Program-made: the position numbers and the translations under genes
Assembly: GCA_003233025.1 (NCBI GenBank)
Contig: QIKS01000057.1
Location: 1-7,359 of the forward strand
Direction of reading: 5' to 3'
From: Hellea balneolensis
GTDB taxonomy: Bacteria; Pseudomonadota; Alphaproteobacteria; Caulobacterales; Maricaulaceae
DNA length: 7,359 nt
Notes under the pieces: generated by a model
The model's input: the letters and a program-made list of their open reading frames with translations, nothing else
What the model was told of the DNA's origin: nothing
The model's database searches: none
Shown: positions 1 to 6,546 of the stretch, one piece after another
Position numbering within the stretch: the stretch's first letter is position 1
Layout: each line of letters opens with the position of its first letter

Positions 1-327
1 AGTAAGATCGCCCTCTTCGTCACTACTGAGCGTAACACTTGTCGTAAATGTGTCTCCCGCCGGGATCGTGGCTAGGGACAGTATGCCGGCGCCAATATTG
101 ATCTGAAAAGACCCAGCGCTGCTCCCGTTGTTGACGACAGTAATGTTGATAACCTGTCCCGCGTCGGCTTCGACATTGCCCTGATTACTGGTTGAATTTG
201 CCGGGACGACGATACCCGTGGAATCCAACGTGCAAGTTTGCGCCCACGCCGTTCCAGCAGGGATAAAAGCCAAAATGGCGATTAGTATTGTCAGGATTTT
301 GGTTCTGAGTTTTAAGTGTTTTAGCAT
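1..327 (-). CDS. Secreted protein with signal peptide, 5' part only (C-terminus beyond window)
   Basis: The first 109 codons of an open frame start at the ATG at 327 and run off the left edge without a stop. The N-terminus is a textbook Sec signal peptide: basic MLKHLKLRTK, a hydrophobic core (about residues 11-23) and a likely cleavage site AWA|Q after residue 29. The mature part is rich in Thr, Ser, Asn, Gly and Val, with one Cys at residue 32 and a stretch (about 56-75, AGQVINITVVNNGSSAGSF) that resembles a strand of a small beta-sandwich domain of the CARDB or DUF11 kind; that comparison is only a guess. A G-run at 334-339 can serve as ribosome binding site. It is divergent from the LuxR/hydrolase regulator gene, so the two may share control. 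Export is well supported; function is unknown, and I do not recognise the family. Confidence 0.8.
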   Translation of the reverse strand, partial: MLKHLKLRTKILTILIAILAFIPAGTAWAQTCTLDSTGIVVPANSTSNQGNVEADAGQVINITVVNNGSSAGSFQINIGAGILSLATIPAGDTFTTSVTLSSDEEGDLT

Positions 328-489
328 TATACGCCCCCCGGTGTTTTGTTGCTTTGGTCAAACCTATATCTTGGTATGAGCAGACACACTGCTACGAAGA
401 CGTTATTCGCGCATCCCCCGATCGGGGGATGAAGTATAGATTTCTTGTGATAGCGTGGCTATTATGGCGAAAATTGGTGAAAAATGTAA
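328..489. promoter_or_regulatory. Divergent intergenic region between secreted-protein gene and LuxR-type regulator
   Basis: This 162-bp stretch separates two divergent starts (327 minus, 490 plus) and must hold both promoters. No strong sigma70 pair stands out. Possible -10 elements for the plus gene are TATAGA (436-441) and TATTAT (460-465), neither with a well-spaced good -35, which would fit activator-dependent transcription. It contains a perfect 20-bp palindrome (412-431) and a smaller interrupted inverted repeat, AGCAG-N5-CTGCT (379-393). A weak GGTGA (476-480) lies 9 nt before the plus ATG. Promoter identities are inference. Confidence 0.5.
412..431. promoter_or_regulatory. Perfect 20-bp palindrome, candidate operator
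   Basis: The half-site CATCCCCCGA is followed directly by its exact reverse complement, with all ten pairs matching and no spacer; symmetry breaks at both flanks (G411 against A432). It sits 58 bp upstream of the LuxR-type regulator start and 84 bp upstream of the divergent secreted-protein start. It has no following T-tract, so it does not look like a terminator. LuxR-family dimers classically bind 20-bp dyads (the lux box), and a LuxR-type HTH is encoded next door, so autoregulation is a reasonable inference. The base sequence itself is unlike the classic lux box. Confidence 0.5.
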
Positions 490-2178
490 ATGACAGAACC
501 ATCAGCATCTCGGCAGCTTCTCGCCAAACGCCTGGAAATGGCTGATCAATTTCTAGCGTTTTTATCCAGTGGCGAGCAGTGGCCGGATATGCTCGAGCTT
601 CTGGTTGAGCTCAAAGACATTGACCCCAATTTTGACGAGATCGTCGAAAAACTCGCAACAACGGCTGTATTATCAGAGCAAATTCGGGGGGCAGACGATA
701 TTGACCTTGTGCGCGATCTCGGAATTTTGATCGTCGGAATTGACCATGCAGGGCTTGTGGTGGAAGCACCAGATGCCGGGCGTGAATTTCTTGGCGCGCG
801 CTTTGCCAGTGACAATCGCGGGATTGGTTGGTTGATTACAAACCGCAAAGATAAGGATGTTAAAACGCCCGCCTATGTGGTTTCGCAAAAAGCGGCACAA
901 CATCTACCGGTTTTAGCCGAGCTTAAAACCGGGATTAAAAACAAGCGATTGAAAGATTTGCTGATTATCCATGATTTTAGAACGGTTGGGAAAATTAAAG
1001 ACACCTTGCAAGATCTGTACAAGCTAACCGATAAGGAGGCGCAGGTTTGCCAACATATGATGGCGGGCGAGAATGCTGCAGAATTGGCCCTCTCGATGAA
1101 TGTATCTCGCGAAACCGTAAAATCGCATCTTAAGCAAATTTTTCAAAAAACCAATTTGCGCAGCCAGGTCGAGTTGGTTCGTGTGCTGACACAACTTACA
1201 TCTGTAGCGGCGATTTTAAAGTTTAAATCCAAATCAACAAAAGATAAAAACCTGATCTTAAAACAAGATTATATTCTCCTGCAATCCGAGGTTTGTAAAA
1301 CCAGATACGGAACCGATTTGTACTACTCGGTGTGCGGCGACCCAAAGGGGCGCGCCGTGGTCTTGCTCCATTCCCCATTTGGATCGCGATTGACATGGCC
1401 GAAGATGGCATTGGCGGCAAAAAAACACCGTGTTAGATTATACTGTTTTGACCGCCCCGGTTATGGCAATTCCGACCCTGTGCCAACTTATGATGCAAAG
1501 TCGATAGCGGGCTGTATGGATGATTTGTTAAAGGCAAATGGGCATGAAAGCGCTGATATAATCGGTTTTGGCTATGGGGTAAATATTGGCCTCAATATTT
1601 ATCCCTTTATGGATTGCCAGATTGAGAACATTTATTTGTACATCTATATGAAGTCGTTTTATATGCCAAACTCTTCCGATGAAGAGCTTGGGACAAAGAA
1701 GGTCGGCAAGAACTTATTCCAACAGTTTAATGCTTTGTTGCGTTCACACCCAAAAGTACATGGTGCGCTTTGGAAAACCCTAAGAAGGGTGCGCTCAGAA
1801 CCGATAATGGCGCGCATCGTTAAGCAGGCATATGGGAATACACATGCGGATGCAAAGTCGTTGAAAGATAGTGAATTTGTTGATTTTTTAGTAGAAAGTT
1901 TTTTCTTGTCCGGGCGTCAAGGTGCCCATTCGCAACTACTCGATTATACCAATGCCAAAAAACCCTTTGATTATAATTTTTCGGATTACGACAATGTCAA
2001 TATTACGGGAATAATCGGTTTGGAAGACGAAAACCATTCCTATAAACAGGCGCAAAACGTTCTAGATAAATTTCCCCATACGCGCTTTATTCCGATGCAA
2101 AATCAGGCTTATCTATTTGTCTTGGCAGATTTGGATGCATTTTTGGATATCGTTTTGGCTGAGGGGCTGGAAAAGTAA
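490..2178 (+). CDS. LuxR-type HTH regulator fused to a degenerate alpha/beta-hydrolase domain
   Basis: The 562-residue cytoplasmic protein has three parts. Residues 1-175 are poorly conserved; around 77-100 (GILIVGIDHAGLVVEAPDAG) there is a PAS-like pattern. Residues 179-235 are a LuxR/FixJ HTH, with LTDKEAQVCQHM, AELALSMNVSRETVKSHLKQ and IFQKT..R.QVELVRVL. Residues about 274-558 are an alpha/beta-hydrolase fold: VVLLHSPFGS (290-299) at the oxyanion loop, CFDRPGYGNSDP (319-330) after strand 4, and IIGFGYGVNIGL (357-368) at the nucleophile elbow. The elbow reads G-F-G-Y-G, with Gly361 where Ser, Cys or Asp should be; the usual Gly-His near the end is Asn538-Gln539. An acidic residue (ED at 512-513) remains at the third triad position. 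I infer a non-catalytic ligand-sensing or interaction domain. Alpha/beta-hydrolase fusions to LuxR HTHs exist in proteobacteria, but the ligand is unknown. The start has only a weak GGTGA 9 nt upstream. Its coding is visibly more AT-rich than the genes to the right. Confidence 0.88.
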   Translation: MTEPSASRQLLAKRLEMADQFLAFLSSGEQWPDMLELLVELKDIDPNFDEIVEKLATTAVLSEQIRGADDIDLVRDLGILIVGIDHAGLVVEAPDAGREFLGARFASDNRGIGWLITNRKDKDVKTPAYVVSQKAAQHLPVLAELKTGIKNKRLKDLLIIHDFRTVGKIKDTLQDLYKLTDKEAQVCQHMMAGENAAELALSMNVSRETVKSHLKQIFQKTNLRSQVELVRVLTQLTSVAAILKFKSKSTKDKNLILKQDYILLQSEVCKTRYGTDLYYSVCGDPKGRAVVLLHSPFGSRLTWPKMALAAKKHRVRLYCFDRPGYGNSDPVPTYDAKSIAGCMDDLLKANGHESADIIGFGYGVNIGLNIYPFMDCQIENIYLYIYMKSFYMPNSSDEELGTKKVGKNLFQQFNALLRSHPKVHGALWKTLRRVRSEPIMARIVKQAYGNTHADAKSLKDSEFVDFLVESFFLSGRQGAHSQLLDYTNAKKPFDYNFSDYDNVNITGIIGLEDENHSYKQAQNVLDKFPHTRFIPMQNQAYLFVLADLDAFLDIVLAEGLEK

Positions 2179-2200
2179 AGTTTTATAATTTTGGGCAGCT

Positions 2201-3700
2201 TTATGGCAACATGCGAACTTCGTGTTGGGGGAGAGGCATGACAATGCCGTGCTTTTTTAATGTGCGCCACACGATAAAATTGAGATCAGATGTGAATTTG
2301 TTTTCGCCGTCATCAATGCCTGTTGCCCAAAACTCAATGGCAAATTTAATGCCGAAATCGCCAAATTCACGCAGCTCCAAATCTGGGGTTTCAGGTTCTT
2401 GCAACACTTTAGGATGTTTGGAAACGGCGGGGATGAGCATGTCTTCCAATGCGTCAATATCCGTATCATAAGCAACAGAGAAATAAACCTCATAGCGTTG
2501 GCGCGGATCTGAATGCGTCCAGTTTTCATAGGCATTTTCAATAAAGGTGACATTGGGCACCATTATGTCTTTGCCGTCCGTGGTCTCAACCGTAGCAGAA
2601 CGCATGTTAAGGGCCTGGACATGGCCCTCCTGACCATCAGGCAACACCACATAATCGCCAATTTTAATGGAGCGATCGAGCAGTAAAATCATGCCGGAAA
2701 TAAAATTGGCGGCGATTTGTTGTAAGCCAAACCCCAGCCCTAAACCCACCGCACCGCCAACAACGATGAGCGCGCTGGGGTCAATGCCGGCAATATTGAG
2801 CAAGACAACCCCGAGCACGATAAACAAAAGCATTTCGAATATTTTTGCAAAGACAACCCGCGTCCCCGCATCAATACTGTCTTGGGAATTTATAATATCC
2901 TTGCCCTTGGTGTTGGAAATCCGGCCAACCCAAAACAAAAGCGAGCCAAAAATAGCGATACGCGCCAACATGGAGGCAGAGATTTTTATGCTGCCAAGCT
3001 CAAGCGCCGTACCGTCCATAAGCACCATAAATTCATCAAACCAACCAAAAACCTTAAGCACTGCAATGGGAATTGCAATCCAGATGACAAGTTTTTGCAC
3101 CAAAGGATGGCTGATAAAGCGCTTAATCACCGTGTAGAGAAGGAAGACAACGGCCAGACCTTGGGCGATTTTAACCAGCCAGTCTTGCCCTAAAAAAGGA
3201 ACAAATTTTAAGGCTGGCGCCGCGACGGCATAGAGGGCGATGAGGGTTGCGGGAAAGATTAAATCGCGCAATTGCCATGCGATTTTCCGCAGCCTTAGCC
3301 ATTTGCCTTCCTGTGGCTCTTCACGAAAAAACCCCACCCGTTTGACAATATTCCCGGTGATAAATTTCGCCAAAAAATAGGCCAATATCGTAACGGCAAC
3401 CATGGCCAAAAACCCAGGACTGGTCAGCCAATCGAGAATTTGACTGCCCGTCTTGATGGCGGTATCCTGAACACCGTCCAAAATGTTCGATAATGTCGAG
3501 GCGCTTTCATCAGCCACATTTTGAACCTCTGCAACAGGTTCGGGGTCAACGGGGGCAGCGGTTTCTGCCGGTGTTTCTACCGCGTGTTCCAGAGGCACGT
3601 CCTTAGGAGGCGCCTCCTGGGGGGGCACGTCCTGCGGCGGTATTTCTTGTGGCGTCTCTGCGGGTATTTCTTCCCCAGCGCCTTGTTGTTGCTGTGCCAT
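2201..3700 (-). CDS. MscS-family mechanosensitive ion channel with Pro/Glu-rich N-terminal extension
   Basis: A 499-residue inner-membrane channel expected to open under membrane tension and release small solutes on osmotic downshift. Residues 1-66 are a low-complexity Pro/Glu/Gln/Ala tail with repeats such as PPQDVPPQEAPPKDVP and no signal peptide. Hydrophobic segments follow near 97-116, 146-165, 177-193, 203-219, 244-260, 283-304 and 308-341. The last is the MscS pore helix, with the Gly/Ala-rich packing pattern GGAVGLGLGFGLQQIAANF (315-333). Next come the beta domain (IKIGDYVVLPDGQEGHVQALNMRSATVETTDG, 345-376, quoted here by its ends IKIGDYVV and ATVETTDG), the VPNVTFIENAYENWT segment (381-395) and a C-terminal alpha/beta domain ending GIVMPLPQHEVRML, like the IPFPQ ending of MscS. 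It is longer than the 286-residue E. coli MscS because of extra N-terminal helices. GAGGA at 3706-3710 supports the start. It converges on the regulator gene with 22 bp between stops and lies 57 bp downstream of the helicase-like gene on the same strand. Confidence 0.93.
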   Translation of the reverse strand: MAQQQQGAGEEIPAETPQEIPPQDVPPQEAPPKDVPLEHAVETPAETAAPVDPEPVAEVQNVADESASTLSNILDGVQDTAIKTGSQILDWLTSPGFLAMVAVTILAYFLAKFITGNIVKRVGFFREEPQEGKWLRLRKIAWQLRDLIFPATLIALYAVAAPALKFVPFLGQDWLVKIAQGLAVVFLLYTVIKRFISHPLVQKLVIWIAIPIAVLKVFGWFDEFMVLMDGTALELGSIKISASMLARIAIFGSLLFWVGRISNTKGKDIINSQDSIDAGTRVVFAKIFEMLLFIVLGVVLLNIAGIDPSALIVVGGAVGLGLGFGLQQIAANFISGMILLLDRSIKIGDYVVLPDGQEGHVQALNMRSATVETTDGKDIMVPNVTFIENAYENWTHSDPRQRYEVYFSVAYDTDIDALEDMLIPAVSKHPKVLQEPETPDLELREFGDFGIKFAIEFWATGIDDGENKFTSDLNFIVWRTLKKHGIVMPLPQHEVRMLP

Positions 3701-3757
3701 ATATTTCCTCTTGCTTTTGCAATGATACGAATAAGCCCGCAGGTTGTAAATGAGGTT

Positions 3758-5278
3758 TTACGGCTTCTTGCCTTTTGTTTCTTTTTTATCCGTCTGTTTT
3801 GACGTGTCAAATTTCAAGGCGGACAGGGCGGCAAAGGGAGAGCTGCCTTGTGCGTCTTTCGCCGCCGGGGGACGGGCTTGGAAGTGTTTCTTTACCTGTG
3901 GCCGGGCCGGGCCGGGACTATGTTTACCGCTGGCCGACAAGGCGCTATAATTGGCCAGCTTGGAGCGCCGGGGCGCGGCGGCGGCCTTCTTCGTCGGCGC
4001 GGCGGATGCATAGGTGCGGGTATCTTCCAGGGCCTGCTTGCGGCTTCCACCTTTATAATCTGACGTGCGTTTTTTCATGATCATTCGCCAGACCTCAACC
4101 TGTCTGGGAATGATGACCTTGCCGTTTTCATCAAGTTCGACCCCGGTGATATAATTGCCGATCGGCTTGACCCGCTGCCGTTTGGGCACATAGCCCGGCG
4201 TGCCCTGTACCGGCTTGGGCGCCGGCCCGTCATTAGCAAGATGGGCGTGTTCCTTGGGTTTTTCCAACAGCCCCGTCCGGTAGGCATAGGCATAGGTTTC
4301 CTCCTTGTGGGCGTCATATTCAGCCCCTTCCAGGTCGATCATTTGCGCCCTATATCCCAAGCCGATCAAAATCTCGCGAACACCATCATAAGTGCAACCC
4401 AGAGCAAAGAGCATTTGCTGGGCGATACAAAATTGATTGCCGTCCCGATTGCCCTGGGCCTGCATGATAAGTTTATGCAGGTTTTCAAGAACATCAAAGC
4501 GGATGAAGCGGGGGCCCCGCCTTGTATATCCGGCCTTGTTTAAGCTGCTTTCGGAAAAAGATTTATCCCCGATCACAGAGGTCATGCCATTTGAAGGGAA
4601 AAAAGGATTGCGGTGACCGCCGCCGTCCTTGTGCCAGGCAAAGGCAAATAAAATAGACATGAGCCGCGCCGGGGCCGGCTTCATCAAATCGCGCAGATAA
4701 ATATAATGATAGCCAAAGCGGCCGCTTTTATTGCGGATATAACCACGGGCGATTTTATCGGTGTTCTCAACCAAATCCAAATGGGTGTGGCGTTCTATGG
4801 CACCGTGATTTTCAAGGAGCGCCCGCGCCATAGGATGGGCACCCTTAAAGGATTTCGGATCATCAACAAAGGCTTGCAGCTCAAACAGGCACTCGAATTT
4901 TTTTTTGATCTCGGTGCGGATGAAATCACGAAGACGTCCCGCCGCTAATTCGCACAAGGCCGGGCTGCCAAGCTGGCCGCCGATCAATTCGACCTGAGGC
5001 TTTAAAAGTTCCGGCCCGGCAATTAATTTGGCAATCGCCGCCTCGCTCCAAACCAGTTGGCCCGTATCAGATAACACAATCGCTTCATGGCTGCTGCCGG
5101 CAATTTGGGTGAGCCGGCGATCAATTTCCGGTGCCAAGTCCAGGCCAATCGTTGCTTGCAATGCTTTGGTTTCTGGCGTGTCTTGCGCCTGTTCAACATT
5201 AAACAACAAGCCGTGTAAGTGCCCGACCACGACGTCGTCGACAACAACTTCTCCCGTTTTTTTTATAATCACACCCAT
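3758..5278 (-). CDS. Stand-alone protein resembling the C-terminal half of alphaproteobacterial SUV3-like helicases, no motor
   Basis: The 506-residue protein matches, from memory of the family, the region that follows the helicase core in ~1000-residue alphaproteobacterial SUV3-like helicases. Matching landmarks appear in the same order: VVVGHLHGLLF (16-26), IAKLIAGPELLKPQVELIG (82-100), GRFGYHYIYLRDLMKPAPARL (186-206; key residues RFG, Y-YL, LMKPAP), MTSVIG and AGYTRRGPRFIRFDVLENL (249-267), FCIAQQMLFALGCTYDGVREIL (283-304; key residues MLFALGC) ILIGLGYR (303-310), and the terminal SSPFAALSALK (479-489). There is no Walker A, DEAD/DExH or other motor motif anywhere. Residues about 400-506 are a Lys/Ala/Pro-rich basic tail, probably disordered and possibly nucleic-acid binding. 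The start is firm: AGGAG lies 9 nt upstream and an in-frame TAG sits at 5291-5293. No helicase motor is encoded in the 119 bp before mutY. Function is unknown; RNA metabolism is inferred from the homology only. Confidence 0.82.
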   Translation of the reverse strand: MGVIIKKTGEVVVDDVVVGHLHGLLFNVEQAQDTPETKALQATIGLDLAPEIDRRLTQIAGSSHEAIVLSDTGQLVWSEAAIAKLIAGPELLKPQVELIGGQLGSPALCELAAGRLRDFIRTEIKKKFECLFELQAFVDDPKSFKGAHPMARALLENHGAIERHTHLDLVENTDKIARGYIRNKSGRFGYHYIYLRDLMKPAPARLMSILFAFAWHKDGGGHRNPFFPSNGMTSVIGDKSFSESSLNKAGYTRRGPRFIRFDVLENLHKLIMQAQGNRDGNQFCIAQQMLFALGCTYDGVREILIGLGYRAQMIDLEGAEYDAHKEETYAYAYRTGLLEKPKEHAHLANDGPAPKPVQGTPGYVPKRQRVKPIGNYITGVELDENGKVIIPRQVEVWRMIMKKRTSDYKGGSRKQALEDTRTYASAAPTKKAAAAPRRSKLANYSALSASGKHSPGPARPQVKKHFQARPPAAKDAQGSSPFAALSALKFDTSKQTDKKETKGKKP

Positions 5279-5397
5279 AGAGATATACTCCTAACCCATT
5301 TGAGGCTTTGTCTTCAATACATCTTACACAAATTTTTATGTGGCATGTTTCGCGGCTATCAGCATGAGCGGGCGTTTCAAAGCTGACTTCCAGGCTT
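5279..5397. other. Intergenic gap between mutY and the helicase-C-like gene
   Basis: These 119 bp hold the ribosome binding site of the downstream gene and no open frame of note. A weak AAAGC-N10-GCTTT inverted repeat (5379-5398) runs into the mutY stop but is too short to call a terminator. TAAGAT near 5327-5332 on the minus strand could be a -10 element, without a good -35. Whether the helicase-like gene is transcribed with mutY or from its own promoter cannot be decided from the sequence. Confidence 0.35.
5288..5292 (-). promoter_or_regulatory. Strong ribosome binding site (AGGAG) for the helicase-C-like gene
   Basis: AGGAG on the minus strand lies 9 nt before the ATG at 5278. Together with the in-frame TAG at 5291-5293, which overlaps it, this shows that the gene truly begins at 5278 and is not the tail of a longer frame. 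Confidence 0.75.
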
Positions 5398-6501
5398 TTA
5401 CAAATTATAGCCGGCTGGTTTTTCGCTCTCTATTGCATGAGAAATAGCCTTGCGCATCAATGTTGGCAGGGCATAATTTGCCAGCTTGGTTAAATCGGCG
5501 CTCATCTCGGGGAAACTTTCATTGGTGTGGGCCATATACACCGTCAGCATCAGCGTAAAATGGGTAAAAACGTGCTTAACCTCTCCCTCGGCGCATTGCC
5601 AGTTTTTAGCCAAAGGCGCTTGGGCTAGCCAAATATCTTGCGCCGGTTTTTGAAGTGTCCAATCCGTGCCCGGCAACTCGGCCATCCCGCCGAGCAAACC
5701 CTTGTCTGGACGGCAGCGCAGCCAAATCTTGCCCTGGTTTTCAATAAAAAACACCGCCCCATAACGGACGGGCCTTACTTTCTTGGGCGCTTTGAGCGGA
5801 TAGATATCTTGCGTATTTGTTTGTCGTGCATGACAAGTAAAACTCCACGGGCACACCCCGCATTTCGGCGATTTTGGCTTGCAAATCCGCCCGCCCAAAT
5901 CCATCAAAGCTTGCGCATAATCATCGGGCCGCACATCCCCGCCCCTTCGGTAAAGCGCAATTTCTCCGGCGCGCTGTCTGATCACAGCTTTGGCCTGAGG
6001 CAGAGGGATTTCAATCCCCCTGAGGCGGGCGATGACCCTCTCGACATTGCCGTCAACCACATTGGTAAATGCGTGCGAGTAAATGGCAGCAATGGCAGCG
6101 GCGCTATAAGGCCCGATACCTGGCAATTTGAGCAGCTCGGCCTCGCTTTTGGGAAATACGCCGCCGTGTTCGTCTCTGATAATCCGGGCGCATGTGTGCA
6201 GGTTTCGCGCCCGTGCATAATAACCAAGCCCGGCCCAGGCACTGAGAACCTCGTCGCGCTGCGCCGCTGCCAAAGCTTGCACATTGGGCCAGCGTTGAAG
6301 GAATTTATGCCAATAGGGGGCGGCGGTAACTACCGTTGTTTGCTGGCACATAATCTCGGATAGCCAGATTTTATAAGGGTCAGGCTTTATCCCCGCCGCC
6401 CGGTCTTCGGGCCGAATACGCCACGGCAATTGCCGCTTTTCCTTGTCATACCAGGCCAACAATGTGCGGCGTAATTTTTTATAATCTTGTGAAGATTTCA
6501 T
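5398..6501 (-). CDS. mutY: A/G-specific adenine DNA glycosylase MutY
   Basis: This 367-residue enzyme removes adenine mispaired with 8-oxoguanine (or G) in the GO base-excision repair system. The N-terminal HhH-GPD domain carries the catalytic Glu49 in LSEIMCQQT (47-55), the helix-hairpin-helix LPGIGPYSAAAIAAI (126-140) and the catalytic Asp150 in VVDGNVERV. The iron-sulfur loop is complete: C207-x6-C214-x2-C217-x5-C223 binds a [4Fe-4S] cluster. The C-terminal NUDIX-like domain (about 240-355) reads the oxidised base; its recognition loop is HVFTH (310-314), with Thr in place of the Ser of the F-S-H loop in the Geobacillus enzyme. Length fits the family (E. coli 350). The ATG is preceded by no clear Shine-Dalgarno, but an in-frame TAA shortly upstream leaves little choice. 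It is divergent from the DUF721 gene. Confidence 0.96.
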   Translation of the reverse strand: MKSSQDYKKLRRTLLAWYDKEKRQLPWRIRPEDRAAGIKPDPYKIWLSEIMCQQTTVVTAAPYWHKFLQRWPNVQALAAAQRDEVLSAWAGLGYYARARNLHTCARIIRDEHGGVFPKSEAELLKLPGIGPYSAAAIAAIYSHAFTNVVDGNVERVIARLRGIEIPLPQAKAVIRQRAGEIALYRRGGDVRPDDYAQALMDLGGRICKPKSPKCGVCPWSFTCHARQTNTQDIYPLKAPKKVRPVRYGAVFFIENQGKIWLRCRPDKGLLGGMAELPGTDWTLQKPAQDIWLAQAPLAKNWQCAEGEVKHVFTHFTLMLTVYMAHTNESFPEMSADLTKLANYALPTLMRKAISHAIESEKPAGYNL

Positions 6502-6546
6502 GATATTTTTGTGGACGCCCTGCTCATTTTAACCGATTGTGCATTT

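Noticed and set aside
412..431. Palindrome as a transcription terminator
   Set aside because: It lies between divergent starts, has no loop and is not followed by a T-run on either strand.
354..545. Small plus-strand open frame from TTG at 354
   Set aside because: It overlaps the regulator start in another frame, crosses the palindrome, has no ribosome binding site, and the regulator frame is clearly coding.
2179..2200. Bidirectional terminator between the convergent regulator and MscS genes
   Set aside because: The 22-bp gap is AT-rich but shows no inverted repeat that could form a stable hairpin.
2667..3137. 156-codon plus-strand open frame
   Set aside because: Antisense to the membrane region of the MscS gene; the low-complexity Ser/Pro/Lys product is typical of a shadow frame.
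3890..3920. GGCCGGGCCGGGCCGGG tandem-like GC-rich repeat
   Set aside because: It is inside the low-complexity Pro/Ala/Arg-rich tail of the helicase-C-like gene and is explained by codon composition.
5379..5398. Possible terminator after mutY (AAAGC / GCTTT)
   Set aside because: The stem is only five pairs, overlaps the stop codon and lacks a GC-rich core and a T-tract in the right place.
5638..6363. 241-codon open frame on the plus strand
   Set aside because: It lies wholly antisense to mutY, whose catalytic and iron-sulfur residues are all present; its product shows no recognisable domain.
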